Assembly (NCBI RefSeq): GCF_035594125.1
Contig: NC_087190.1
Coordinates: forward strand, 8,359,539 to 8,423,538
Reading direction: 5' to 3'
DNA from: Scylla paramamosain
Taxonomy: Eukaryota; Arthropoda; Malacostraca; Decapoda; Portunidae
Length of the DNA stretch: 64,000 nt
Shown here: positions 12,609 to 24,486 of the stretch, in pieces
Layout of the letters: every line of letters starts with the position of its first letter
Position numbering within the stretch: the stretch's first letter is position 1
Made by a program: the position numbers and the translations under genes
Notes under the pieces: model-generated
What the model was told of the DNA's origin: nothing
Database searches by the model: none
The model's input: the letters and a program-made list of their open reading frames with translations, nothing else

Positions 12609-15095
12609 ATGAAGAGTGTTATTTGTGGGTTTTAGTTTTTTGGTTCTTAAGGAACTTAAAAACACTCATAATACACGTTTCTCGTAATGTCCTTTCGTTT
12701 CCAAAACATAGGGTTCTTTGCATGTATTTTCGCGTTTTTATAGGCAGCATGATCAAAAAGACTCAAAATATATGTTTTTGGTAATGTTATTCTAATTCTC
12801 CATAAAGGGTGCTTTGCATTCGTTTTAGCGTTTTGGTATGTAAGGAGCTCAAAAAAATTTAAAGGCAAGTTCTTGGTAAAAGTTGGTTTCATTCCCATGT
12901 AATGTTATTGCCCTGCTTTTTAGTGCTTTATTGCCTAACACGCTCAAAAACACCCAAAGTCACTTTTCTGGTAATGTCATTTCTTACCAACATAAAGCTA
13001 GTTTTGTATGCAATTTGGGGTTTTGGTAAATAAGAATGTTAAAAACACTGAAAATACACGCATTTCGTAAGGTTGTTATGTTTCTCATTGAAGAGTGTTA
13101 TTCATGAGTACCAGCGTTTTGGTAACTAAGAAACTTCTCCATATACACGAGTTTTTGCGTTTTTTGCCTTGTGGTTCTTTTGGAGTATAAAACACTCATT
13201 ATTCACGTTTCTCGTAATATCCTTGTGTTTCCCAATATAGAATGCTTTTCATCCTTTTTCGCGTTTTTTGTAGGTAACAACATTAAAAACACTCAAAATA
13301 TACCTTTCTGGTAATATTCTATTTCTTCATATTTGTTGGTTTGCATCCGTTTTAACGTTTTTCTACCGAAAACACAGAGAAGACACGTTTTCAGTATTTT
13401 GTTTTGGATTCTCATATAGAGTGACTTCCATATTATTTATCGTTTTGATGCCTAACAAGCTGAAAATCACTCAAAACACAGGTATCTGGTAAAGTCGTTT
13501 AATTTCCTCATATAGGTGGCTTTGCATGCACTTTAGGGTTTGGTAAATAACAGTCCGAAAAAAAAAGCTTAAAGTAATTTTTTTAATAATAATCTTTTAT
13601 CACATAATTGCCCTGAATTTTGCCAGAATTTTGGCATCTCGGTACCTATGAAGATCAATAAAAAAAAGATTATATTTTTCTATTTACTTATTTATTTATT
13701 TTTCTAAATAAAGTGTGTTACTTGTGGGTTTTAGCTTTTTGCTTCTTAAGGAACTTTAAAACACTCATAATACACGTTTTTCTAATATCCTTTCCTTTCC
13801 CAAACATAAGGTTCTTTGCATGTATTTAAGCGTTTTTATAGATAACATGATTAAAAAACACTCAAAATACCTGTTGGTTATGTTATTTTGTTTCTATATA
13901 AAGTGTGTTTTGCATGCGTTTTAGCGCATATAAGGAGCTAAAAAAACACTTAAAGGCAAGTTCTTCGTAAACGTTGGTTTTATTCCATGTAATGTGATTG
14001 CCCTGTTTTTTAGTGCTTTATTGCCTAACACTCTCAAAAACACTCAAAAGACACTTTTCTTGTAATGACATTTTTCTCCCATATAAAGCTATTTTCGCAT
14101 AGAATTTCGTTTTTTTTTTTTTAACTAAGAACGTGAAAAAAACACTCAAAATACACGCATTTAGTAAGGTTGTTCTGTTTGTCAATTAAGAGTGTTATTC
14201 ATAAGTTTCAGCATTTTGGTATCTAAGAAACTTCTCCATATATACGAGTTTTTGTTTTTTGCCTTGTTGATCTTGTGAAACTATAAAACACCCATTATAC
14301 ACGTTTCTCGTAATGTCCTTTTGTTTCCCAATATAGAGTGACTGGCATGCATTTTCACGTTTTTTGTAGGTAACAAGTTCAAAAACACTCAAAATATACG
14401 TTTTTGATGTTTTTTCTATTTCTTCGTATTGGTTGGTTTGCATCTGTTTTAGCGTTTTTCTACGTAAAACACTGAGAAGACATGTTTTCAGTAATTTTGT
14501 TTTGGATTCCCATATTGAGTGACTTCAATGGTATTTATCGTTTTGGTGCCTAACATGCTAAAAACACTCAAAAGACAGGTTTCTTGTAAAGTCGTTTAAT
14601 TTCCATATATAGGTGGCTTTGCATGCACTTCAGGGTTTGGTACATAACAGTCCGAAAAAAATCTAGAATTACCATTTTTTTGATAATGTTCTTTTTTCCA
14701 CATAATTTCCCTGAATTTTGCCACAATTTTGGCAGCTTGGTACCTATGAAGATGAATAACAAAAAAAATAAATTGCTATTTTTTATTTATTTATTTTTTT
14801 CTCTATTAAGAGTGTTATTTTTGGGTTTTAGCTTTTTGGTACTTAAGGAACTTAAAAACACTCATAATACACGTTTCTCATAATGTCCTTTCGTTTCCCA
14901 AATATAGGATTCTTTGCATGTATTTAAGCGTTTTTATAGGTAACATGATCAAAAACACTCAAAATACATATTTTTAGTAATTTTTTCTGTTTCTCCATAA
15001 AGGGTGTTTTGCATGCGTTTTAGTGTTTCAATATGTAAGGAGCTCAAAAACACTTAAAGGCAAGTTCTTGGTAAAATTTGGTTTTATTCCCATGT

Positions 15096-15311
15096 TTTTT
15101 TTTTTTTTTTTTTTTTTTTTATGTAGGAAGGATACTGGCCAAGGGCAACAAAAATCTAATAAAAAAAAATGCCCACTGTAATGCCAGTCCCATAAAAGGG
15201 TCAAAGAAGTGGTCAAAAATTGGTGGATAAGTGTCTTGAAACCTCCCTCTTGAAGGAATTCAAGTCATAGGAAGGTGGAAATACAGAAGCAGGCAGGGAG
15301 TTCCAGAGTTT
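15096..15311 (-). mobile_element. Retroposed interspersed repeat fragment with poly(A), minus strand
   Basis: This stretch of higher-complexity sequence interrupts a satellite monomer. On the minus strand it ends in about 25 A residues (T run at 15095-15120), as expected of a 3' retroposed end. ATGT occurs at both edges (15092-15095 and 15312-15315), a candidate short target-site duplication, and satellite resumes in phase after it. The minus-strand frame contains WDWHYSGHFFLLDFCC. From memory, this peptide is common in predicted proteins of swimming crabs because an abundant interspersed repeat is mis-annotated as exon. I did not verify this, and I cannot say whether it is a SINE or the 3' end of a longer LINE. 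Confidence 0.72.
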
Positions 15312-15530
15312 ATGTAATGTGATTGTCCTGCTTTTTAGTGCTTTTTTGCATAACACGCTCAAAAACACTCAAAAGACACTCTTCTGGTAATGTCATTTTT
15401 TTTTCCACATAAAGCTAGTTTTGCACGCAATTTGGGGTTTTGGTAACTAAGAATGTGAAAAACACTCACAATACACGCATTTGCTAAGGTTGTTCTGTAT
15501 CTCAGTTAAAAGTGTTATTCATGAGTTTCA

Positions 15531-15680
15531 GCGTTTTGGTACCTAAGAATCTCAAAAACACTCGTAATGCACGTTTCTCGTAATGTCGCTCTTTTTCTTC
15601 ATATAGGGTGCTTTGCATGCATTTTGGCATTTTTTTTCCACGTAATAGTTGAAAAACACTGAAAATACACGCTTTTGGTA
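15531..15680 (+). repeat. Monomeric-type satellite flanking LINE copy 1
   Basis: From about 15531 the monomers change from HOR type to the diverged type: GTTTTGGTACCTAAGAATC, then CATATAGGGTGCTTTGCATG, then an unusual CCACGTAATAGTTG. The last monomer is interrupted after TTTTGGTAAT by the LINE 3' tail. This type is otherwise found only in the flanks of the array. It suggests that the LINE arrived here together with flanking satellite. Confidence 0.7.
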
Positions 15681-15708
15681 ATAAGAACATAAGAACATAA
15701 GAAATAAG
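15681..15708 (-). repeat. LINE 3'-terminal 8-base tandem tail
   Basis: ATAAGAAC repeats two full times and then degenerates (ATAAGAA, ATAAG) at the junction between satellite and LINE. It is read as GTTCTTAT on the element's own strand. CR1-clade LINEs typically end in short tandem repeats instead of poly(A), so this tail fixes the 3' boundary and the strand of the element. Confidence 0.8.
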
Positions 15709-16359
15709 TAAATCTGCAAGAAGGCATCAGGCCTACAAGTGGCAGTACTTGTATGAAATATGCCTACCTATTTCCACCTATCATCCCCATCCATAAATGT
15801 GTAATTTTCTCTTACTGTTCCCAAATGCCTGAGCACTAACAGCTTGATTACTACGTCCGTTCCAATCATCTACTACTCTATTTGAGAACCAATTCCTTCC
15901 TGTCTCCTTTTTGAACATCAAGTTTTCAGGCTTGAACCCGTTTTTCTTGTTCTATCATATTTACAGATTCTAAGAGTTTTCCTTATGTTCCCTTTATTAT
16001 TACCCATATACCACTAAAAGACTTCTATTAGGTCCACTCTTAACCAACGTCTCTTTAAATAATGTAAATCTAACAGCTTGAATATCGTTTCGTAAGGAAT
16101 ATTCCTCATCCTCTGTATCCTTTTAGTCATTTTCCTTTGTACTGATTCTAATAGACCTTTATCCTTCCTGTGATGTGGTGACCAGAATTGGACAGCGTAG
16201 TCTGACCAGCGCCAAATGTAACTTTAATATTACTTCGGGAGATCTACTTTTAGCACTCCTGAAAATGAATCATAATACACTATTTCCTTTGTTTCTGGCC
16301 TCTTTCCATTGCTTTCTTAGACGGAGTTCAGATATAACCTTAAATCTCAAATCTTTTAC

Positions 16360-16569
16360 TTACCCTGAACCTACCAGAACTTGGTTGTTCATTGTGTAAC
16401 TACTGTGTGGATTTCTTCTACTTACGCTAAGTGCTTTGCATTTGTTGACATTAAACTGCATTTGCCATCTGTCCGTCCATTCGTTCAACCTATTCAAATC
16501 TGCCTGCAAGGCGATGGTATGCGATTCTGACCTAATTAATCTACATATTCTCGTGTCATCCGCAAACAC
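16360..16569 (-). pseudogene. LINE copy 1 reverse transcriptase, FADD box segment
   Basis: The frame begins MFADDTRICRLIRSES and runs through LNEWTDRWQMQFNVNKCKAL. FADD is the catalytic palm motif that holds two of the three catalytic Asp residues, and WQMQFNVNKCK matches the conserved block after it in CR1/Jockey enzymes. The apparent Met start is internal to the domain and has no start-codon meaning. Downstream (lower coordinates), the C-terminal part is disrupted by stops and an 11-base deletion relative to copy 2. Confidence 0.87.
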
Positions 16570-16602
16570 TACTAATCCGCAAACTAATTTATTACTACTA
16601 AT

Positions 16603-16821
16603 CTACACTACTAATCCGTAAACACTACTAATTTCACTATCCAAGCCTTTGACATATATTACAAACAACATCGGCCCTAATACTAATAAAGCCTTTGTCA
16701 CCCCACTAATTACTTGACCCCACTCCGATTTAGAGCCGTTTATTACAACACTCTGTCGCCTGATGCTTAGCCATGACTTTATCCAATCTAAACACCTCAT
16801 ATCTCTCGTGCGCCCTAACAT
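16603..16821 (-). pseudogene. LINE copy 1 reverse transcriptase, middle palm segment
   Basis: The frame includes LDWIKSWLSIRRQSVVINGS and ends in GPMLFVIYVKGLD. In functional relatives the section before GPMLF carries a GVPQGSVLGP-type motif. Here it reads GVTKALLVLGP, so the conserved PQGS is lost and one residue is added. Copy 2 has the same change (GVTKELLVLGP). The frame then breaks in the TACTAAT-rich expansion at about 16562-16640, separating it from the FADD box. Confidence 0.85.
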
Positions 16822-16948
16822 TTCTCAGTAGCCTCTGATGGGGTACCTTGTCAAACGCTTTACTAAAGTCCTGATATAGGATGCCATAACTATCACCATT
16901 ATCTGCCGCCTTGTAAACCTTACTGTATAAACTTACCAAGTTTCTCAT
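16730..16948 (-). pseudogene. LINE copy 1 reverse transcriptase, first catalytic block
   Basis: The minus-strand frame contains YQDFSKAFDKVPHQRLLRNV, the canonical palm block A region of CR1/Jockey-type reverse transcriptases. The Asp of the QDFSKAFD box is one of the catalytic metal ligands. After the RAHE residues the frame shifts, and the following palm segment (16603-16821) continues in another frame. In a working element this domain would copy the LINE RNA at a nicked chromosomal target. Here it is a relic. Copy 2 retains this block but lacks about 230 bases just before it. Confidence 0.85.
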
Positions 16949-17780
16949 GTAAGACTCCCCATTCCAGAAGCCGTGCTGTCACTGAGTTATCAAGTTATGT
17001 TTGTCTAAATGCTCTTAAATGTTCTTCGCTATTATTGACTCCATTATTTTACATTCAACAGAAGTTAAGCTGACAGGTTAGACGTTAAAGTTTTATCTCC
17101 TTTCTTAAAGGTAGGTACTATATTCGCCTGCCTGCAAATTACCGATACCTCACATGACTAAAGTGATTTCCTAAGGACAGAAACTAACAGATTACTTATA
17201 ACCTTTTTTCTTTCCTTAAATACTGCTGAATATATTTCATCTGGTCCTGGTGACTTGAACTTTTCAACTTATCTATCTCCTGTTCCATTATCTCTTTTAG
17301 TTATGGTAATATCTGTCAGCTTCTCATCCTCTTCTACTCTAAATATCTTCTCACTATTCGGCAAATCCTGCATGTTTTCCTGGGCAAAGACAATTAAAAA
17401 ATACTTGCTCACAATTCTACTAATCTCCTCTCAACAACTAATCAGGTCCCATTCTGCTGTCTTTAAGGAACTATTGTTTCTCTATTCTTCGTCTTATATG
17501 CCTGATAAAATCCTTTGAGGTCCATCATCGCTTGGCTGGCTACCTTTAATTCATAACTATTTTTAGCTTTCCTTGTTAAACTCCTGACTTTTCTAATTCA
17601 TTATATTATGGCCTTAAAACCACTTCCCTTGTCTTTAATCTCATATATACTTCTCCTTCGCCCTATATAGTGTTTTAACCTCAGTCATCCATTTAGGATC
17701 ATTCTTCTGCGATCTTTTTCTTCTGTAAGGGATGTTACCTAACTGTCCTGAATGTAATTTATCAACGAAATATTTATTTC

Positions 17781-17920
17781 GCTTGTCCATAAAGGGTGTT
17801 TTGCATGCGTTTCTGTAAATAAGAACCTATAAAACACGTTTTTTGTAATGTTGTTTTGTATTCCTTTATAGAGTGCTTTCGATGCTTTTTAGCGTTCTGG
17901 TGTCTAAAACGTTGAAAAAC
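17781..17920 (+). repeat. Monomeric satellite on the 5' side of LINE copy 1
   Basis: Satellite resumes at CCATAAAGGGTGTTTTGCAT and carries the unusual variant AAGAACCTATAAAACACG. The same variant and order lie beyond LINE copy 2 at 51335-51420, apart from a 12-base deletion here. This shared flank shows that the two LINE copies come from one insertion. Confidence 0.85.
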
Positions 17921-18014
17921 AAAACCACAAGTCAAAAAACGCAAAATCTCGTGAATATGCAGAAACTCGTGAATAACACTCTTAATTGAGAAACAGAGCA
18001 ACCTTACTAAATGC
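17921..18014 (-). repeat. Short inverted satellite inset
   Basis: About 90 bases read as the reverse complement of the half-monomer and GTGAAAAACAC-type region of the HOR unit (AAACTCGTGAATAACACTC, then CTTACTAAATGCGTGT). Plus-strand order returns at the junction AAATGCGTGTCAAAACACTA (18009), which recurs at 24962 and in mirror image at 44390. Confidence 0.82.
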
Positions 18015-21000
18015 GTGTCAAAACACTAAAAGGCAAGTTCTTCGTAAAAAGTTGGTTTTATTCCCATGTAATGTGATTGCCCTGCTTTTTAGTGCTTTAT
18101 TGCCTAACACGCTCAAAAACACTCAGACACTTTTCTGGTAATGTCATTTTTTTTCCACGTAAAGCTAGTTTTGCATGGAATTTTGGGTTTTGGTAACTAA
18201 GAATGTAAAAAAAACACTCAAAATACACGCAGTTAGTAAGGTTGTTCTGTTTCTTGATTAAAAGTGTTATTCATGAATTTCAGTATTTTGGTATCAGAAA
18301 CTTCTCCATACAGTCGAGTTTTTGCGTTTTTTGCCTTGTGATTCTGGTGAAACTATAAAACACATACACGTTTCTCGTTATGTCCTTTTTTTTTCCTTAT
18401 ATAGAGTGCTTTGCATATATTTTCGCGTTTTTTTTTTTTTTTTTATGTAAAAAGCTCAAGAACACACAAAATATATTTTTTGGTAATGTTATTCTGTTTC
18501 ACCATAAAGTGTATTTTGCATGCATTTTAGTGTTTTGGTTCATAAGGAGCTCAAAAATACTTAAAGGCAAGTTCTTGGTAAAAATTCGTTTTCCTGCAAC
18601 GTAATGTGATTGCCCTCCTTTTTAGTGCTGTATCGCCTATCACGCTCAAAAACACTCAAAAAACACTTTTCTGTTAAAGTCATTTTTTTTTCACACAAAT
18701 CTATTTTCGCATGCAATATGGGGTTTTGGTAATTAAGAATGTGAAAAGCACTCAAAATACACGCATTTATTAAGGTTGTTCTGTTTATGAATTAGAAGTG
18801 TTATACATGAGTTTCAGCATTTTTGCATCTAGGAAACCTCTCCATATACACGAGATTTTGCGTTTTTTGCCTTATGGTTCTTTTGAACTATAAAACAGTC
18901 ATTATGCAGTTTTCTTGGAATGTCCTTTTGTTTCCCAATATAGAGTGCTTTGCATCTATTTTCGCGTTTTTTGTAAGTAATAATCTCAAAACACTCAAAC
19001 TATACCTTTTTAGTAACGTTTTTCTATTTCTTGATATTGGTTGCTTTGCATCCGTTTTAGCGTTTTTTCTATGTAGAACACTGAGAAGACACGTTTTCAG
19101 TAACTGTTTTGGATTCCCATATAGAGTTCCTTATTATTTATCGTTTTGGTGCCTAACATGCTAAAAAAAAACACTCAAAACACAGATATCTGGTAAGGTC
19201 GTTTAATTTATTCATATAGGAGGCTTTGCATGCAATTTAGGGTTTGGTACATAACAGTTCGAAAAAAAAAAAACCTGAAATTAACTTTTTTGATAATATT
19301 CTTTTATCATACGATTGCCCTGATTTTCCCAGAATTTTGGCATCTCGGTACTATGAAGATGAATAACAAAAAAAAAAAAAAATCCTATTATTTTATTTTT
19401 TTGTTTTTTATTTTCTAAATAAAAAGTGTTATTTGTGGGTTTTAGCTTTTTGGTACTTAAGGAACTTAAAAAAACACTCATAATACACGTTTCTCGTAAT
19501 GTCCTTTTGTTTCCCAAACATAATGTTGTTTGCATGTATTTAAGCGTTTTTATAGATAACATCATCAAAAACACTCAAAATATATGTTTTTGGTAATGTT
19601 CTTCTGTTTCTCCATAAAGTTTGTTTTGCATGCGTTTTAGCGGTTTGTTATATAAGGAGCTCAAAAACACTGAAAGGCAAGTTTTTGGTATAAATTGGTG
19701 TTATTCTAATGTAATATGATTGCCCTGCTTTTTAGTGCTTTGTTGCCTATCACGCTCAAAAACACTTAAAAGACACTTTTCTGGTAATGTCATTTTTTTC
19801 TCACATAAAGGTGGTTTCGCATGCAATTTGGGGTTTTGGTAACTAAGAATAAGAAAAGCACTCAAAATACACGCATTTAGTAAGGTTGTTCTGTTTCTCA
19901 ATTAAGAGTACTATTCATGAGTTTCAGCATTTTGGTATCTAGGAACCTTCTCCATAGACACGAGTTTTTGTGTTTTTTGCCTTTTTGTTCGTTTGAACTA
20001 TAAAAAACTCATCATACACTTTTCTTGCTTTGCATCAATTTTCCAGTTTTTTGTAGGTAACAAGCTCAAAAACACTCTATAATATACCTTTTTGGTAATG
20101 TTTTTCTATTTCTTGATATTGGTTGGTTTGCATCCGTTTTAGCTTTTTTCTACGTAAAACACTGCAAAGACACGTTTTCAGCAATTTTGTTTTGGATTCT
20201 CATATATAGTGAGTTCCTTATTATTTATCGTTTTGGCGCCTAACATGCTGAAAACACTCAAAAAACAGATTTCTGGTAAGGTCGTTTAATTTCCTCATAT
20301 AGGAGTCTTTGGATGCACTTTAGGGTTTGGTATATAACAGTCCGAAAAAAAAAGATAAAATTAACTTTTTTGATAATTTTCTTTTATCATATAATAGCCC
20401 TGAATTTTCCCAGAATTTTGGCATCTCGGTACCTATGAAGATGAATAACAAAAAAAAATCCTATTTTTTTATTTTCTTAATTTTTTTTCTAAATAAAGAG
20501 TGTTATTTGTGGGTTTTAACTTTTTGGTACTTAAGGAACTTAAAAACACTTATAATACACATTTCTCGTAATGTCCTTTCGTTTCGCAAACATAAGGTTC
20601 TTTGTTTGTATTTAAGCGTTTTTATAGATAACATGATCAAAACCCTCAATATATATGTTTTTGGTAATTTTATTCTGTTTCTCCATAAAAAGGTGTTTTT
20701 CATGCGTTTTAGCGTTTTGGTATGTAATGAGCTCAAAAACACTTAAAGGCAAGTTCTTGGTAAAAGTTGTTTTTATTCCCAGGTAATGTGATTACCCTGC
20801 TTTTTAGTGCTTTATTGCCTAACACGCTGAAAAACACTCAAAAGACACTTTTCTTGTAATATCATTTTTTTTTCCCATATAAAGCTAGTTTTGCATGGAA
20901 TTTGGTGTTTTGGTAACTAAGTGTGAAAAAAAACTGAAAACACAGGCATTTAATAAGGTTTTGCTATTTCTTAATGAAAAGTGTTATTCATGAGTTCCAG

Positions 21001-24000
21001 CATTTTGGTATGTAAGAAACTTTTCTAATCCACAGATTTGGTAAGGTATTTCTGTTTTAAAATTAAAAGTGTTATTCATGAGTTTCAGCTTTTTGGTATG
21101 TAAGAAACTTCTTTATGTAAACGAGTTTTTGAGTTTTTTACCTTGTGGTTCTTGTCAAACTATAAAACACTCATACACGTTTCTCGTAATGTCCTTTTCT
21201 TTGCCAATATAAAGTGCTTTCCAATCATTTTTGCATTTTTTGTAGGTAACAAGCTCAAAAACACATCAAAATATATCTTTTTGGTAATGTTATTCTATTT
21301 CTTCATATTGGTTGGTTTACATCCGTTTTAGCGTTTTTCTACGTAAATCACTGAAAATACACGTTTTCAGTAATATTGTTGAAATTGCTGAAAAACACTG
21401 AAAAGACAGGTTTCTGGTAAAGTTGTGTAATTTACCCATATAGGTGGATTTGCATACACTTCAGGGTTTGTACATAACCGGAAAAAAGCTAAAATTATTT
21501 TTTTATAAATTTTTTTTTTACAAAATTTCCATTAATTTTGCCAGAATTTTGGCATTTTGGTACCTATGAAGATGAAAAACAACAACAAAAAAATGTTTCT
21601 CTATAAAGAGTGTTATTTTTGGGTTTTAGCTTTTTGGTACTTAAGTAACTTAAAAACACTCATAATACACAATTTTCGTAATGTCCTTTTGTTATACAAA
21701 CATAGTGTTCTTTGAATGTTCTTAATCGTTTTTATAGGTTACATGATCAAAAACACTCAAAATACATGTTTTTGGTAATGTTATTCTGTTTCTCCATAAA
21801 GGGTGTTTTACATGCGTTTTAGAGATTTGGTATGTAAGGAGTTAAAAAACACTTAAAGGCAAGTTCTTCGTAAAAGTTGGTTTTATTCCCATGTAATGTG
21901 ATTGTTCTGCTTTTTAGTGCTTTGTTGCATATCACGCTCGGAAACACTAAAAACACACTTTTTTGGTAATGTCATTATTTTTTCCCACATGAAGGTAGTT
22001 TCGCATGTAATTTGGCATTTTCGTAACTAAGAATGTGAAAAACACTCAAAATACACAATTTGGTAAGGTAGTTCTGTTTATAGATTAAAAGTGTTCTTCA
22101 TGCATTTCATCATTTCGGTATGTAAGAAATTTCTCTATATACACGAGTTTTTGCGTTTATTGCCTTGTGGTTCTTTTAAAACTATAAAACACTCATTATA
22201 CACGTTTCTCGTAATGTCCTTTTGTTTCCTAATATAGAGTACTTTACATCCATTTTTGCATTTTTTTGTTGGGTTAGGTTAGGTTACAATATATAGTTCA
22301 TTTTTTTCCCCCACAAAGCTATTTTCGCATGTAATTTGGGGTTTTTGGTAACTAAGAATGTGAAAAGCACTCAAAATCCACGCATTTAGTAAGGTTGTTC
22401 TGTTTCTCAATTAAGAGTGTTATTCATGAGTTTCAGCATTTTGTTATCTAGGAAATATACATATACACGAGTTTTTGCGTTGTTTGCTTTGTGGTTGTTT
22501 TGAACTATAAAACACTCATTATACACTTTTCTTGCAATGTCCTCTTGTTTCCCAATAACGAGTGCTTTGCATCAATTTTCCCGTTTTTGTACGTAAAAAG
22601 CTCAAAAACACTCAAAATATACCTTTCTGGTAACGTTTTTCTATTTCTTGATATTGGTTGGTTTGCATCCGTTCTAACGTTTTTCTACGTAAAACACTGA
22701 GAAGACACGTTATCAGTAACTTTGTTTTGGATTCCCATATAGAGTGAGTTCCTTATTATTTATCGTCTCGGTGCCTAACATGCTAAAAAACACACAAAAC
22801 AGATTTCTGGTAAGGTCGTTTAATTTCCTCATAATGGAGGCTTTGCATGCACTTTAGGGTTTGGTACATAAGTCCGAAAAAAAAAAGCTGAAATTAACTT
22901 TTTTGATAATATTCTTTTATCATATAATTGCCCTGAATTTTCCCAGAATTTTGGCATCTCGGTATCTATGAAAATGAATAACAAAAAAAAAAAAAAATCA
23001 TATTTATTTTATTTTTTATTTTTTATTTTCTAAATAAAGAGTGTTATTTGTGGGTTTTAGCTTTTTGGTACTTCAGGAACTTATAAAAACACATAATACA
23101 CGTTTCTCGTAATGTCTTTTTGTTTCCCAAACATAATGTTCTTTGCATATACTTAAGCGTTTTTATAGATAACATGATGAAAAACACTCAAAATACATGT
23201 TATTGGTAATGTTATTCTGTTTCTCCATAAAGTTTGTTTTGCATGCGTTTTAGCGGTTTGGTATATAAGGGGTTAAAAAACACTTAAAGGCAAATTCTTC
23301 GTAAAAGTTTCTTTTATTCCCATGTAATGTGATTGTTCTGCATTTTAGTGATTTGTTGTATATCACGCTCAAAAACACTCAAAAGACATTTTTCTGGTAG
23401 TCATATTTTTTCCTACATGAAGTTAGTTTCGCATGTAATTTGGCATTTTCGTAACTAAGAATGTGAAAAACACTAAAAATACACAATTTGGTAAGGTATT
23501 TCTGTTTATCGATTAAAATTGTTATTCATGCATTTCATCATTTTGGTATGTAAAAATTTCTCTATATACACGAGTTTTTGCGTTTATTGCCTTGTGGTTC
23601 TTTTAAAACTATAAAACACTCATTATACACGTTTCTCGTAATGTCCTTTTGTTTCATAATATAGAGTGCTTTACATCCATTCTTGCATTTTTTTGTAGGT
23701 AACAAGCTCAAAAACTCTCAAAATATATCTTTTTGGTAATGGTATTCCATTTCTTCATATAGGATGGTTTGCATCCGCTTTAGCGTTTTTCTACGTAAAC
23801 CACTAAAAAGACACGTTTTCAGTAATTTTGTTTTGGATTCGCATATTGACTGATTTTCATATTTTTTATCGTATTGGTGCCTAAGATGCTGAAAAACACT
23901 GAAAAGACAGGTTTCTGGTAAAGTCGTTTAACTTTCCTATATAGGTGGCTTTGCATGCACTTTAGGTTTTGGTACATAACAATCCGAAAAAAAAAGCTAT

Positions 24001-24486
24001 AATTAACTTTCATGATAATGTTCTTTTTTCCACATAAATTCCCTGAATTTTGGCAGAATTTTTTAATTCGGTACCTATGAAGATAAAAAAAAATCCCTTT
24101 TTTTATTTATTTATTTATTTTTTTTTTTTTCTAAAGAAAAGTGTTATTTGTGGGTTTTAGCTTTTTGGTACTGAAGGAACTTAAAAAAAACACTCATAAT
24201 ACATGTTTCTCGTAATGTCCTTTCGTTTCCAAAATATAAGATTCTTTGCATGTATTTAAGCGTTTTTATAAATAACATGATCAGAAACATTAAAAATATA
24301 TGTATTTGGTAATGTTTTTCTGTTTCTCCATAAAATGTATTTTGCATGCGTTTTAGCGTTTTGGTATATAAGGGCCTCAAAAACACTTAAAGACAAGTTC
24401 TTGGTAAAATTTGGTTTTATTCCCATGTAATGTGACTGCCCTGGCTTTTAGTGCTTTATTGCATAACACGCTCAAAAAACACTGAA
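18015..24486 (+). repeat. Higher-order satellite array, plus orientation, block 3
   Basis: HOR units with the diagnostic module near 19335, 20415, 21546, 22944 and 24055, mostly about 1.1 kb apart. The 20.94-21.79 kb part is the subtype with TTGTTGAAATTGCTG. A deletion joint at about 22265-22290 carries a short TTAGG-like tract. The segment 19.3-21.8 kb is an inverted duplicate of 35.3-37.7 kb. The segment from 22.4 kb to the block end continues, through the inset, as an inverted duplicate of 43.8-46.9 kb. Confidence 0.9.
22274..22286 (+). repeat. Interstitial TTAGG-like tract
   Basis: The 13 bases TTAGGTTAGGTTA make 2.6 units of TTAGG, the canonical telomere repeat of many arthropods. They lie exactly at a joint where one monomer (ending GCATTTTTTTGTTGG) is broken off and another resumes partway through. 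The tract could also have arisen by local duplication in the common monomer sequence TTGTAGGTAACAAG. Confidence 0.5.

Larger units (their letters stand above)
15681..17780 (-). mobile_element. 5'-truncated CR1/Jockey-like LINE, copy 1
   Basis: A non-satellite segment of about 2.1 kb. On the minus strand it encodes broken pieces of a non-LTR reverse transcriptase, in order: an N-terminal RT region (about 17350-17180), the first catalytic block with YQDFSKAFDKVPHQRLL, a middle palm segment, an FADD catalytic box, a C-terminal thumb region, then a 3' tail. The 3' end is marked by about three units of an 8-base repeat (ATAAGAAC in plus) at 15681-15708, a type of 3' end known from CR1-clade LINEs. 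No endonuclease domain is present, so it is 5'-truncated. Frameshifts, an 11-base deletion near 16190 and local TACTAAT-like expansions at 16562-16640 make it non-functional. Its satellite flank on the right is shared with copy 2. Confidence 0.88.

Noticed and set aside
17255..17518. Plus-strand open frame of 87 codons inside LINE copy 1, and similar ones at 16175-16399, 16436-16621, 50223-50492 and 50921-51115
   Set aside because: They are antisense to the reverse transcriptase relic and have no recognisable domain.
15681..17780. Functional reverse transcriptase gene
   Set aside because: Frameshifts, stops, loss of the PQGS motif and absence of an endonuclease domain show a dead, 5'-truncated element. 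The same holds for 49566-51331.
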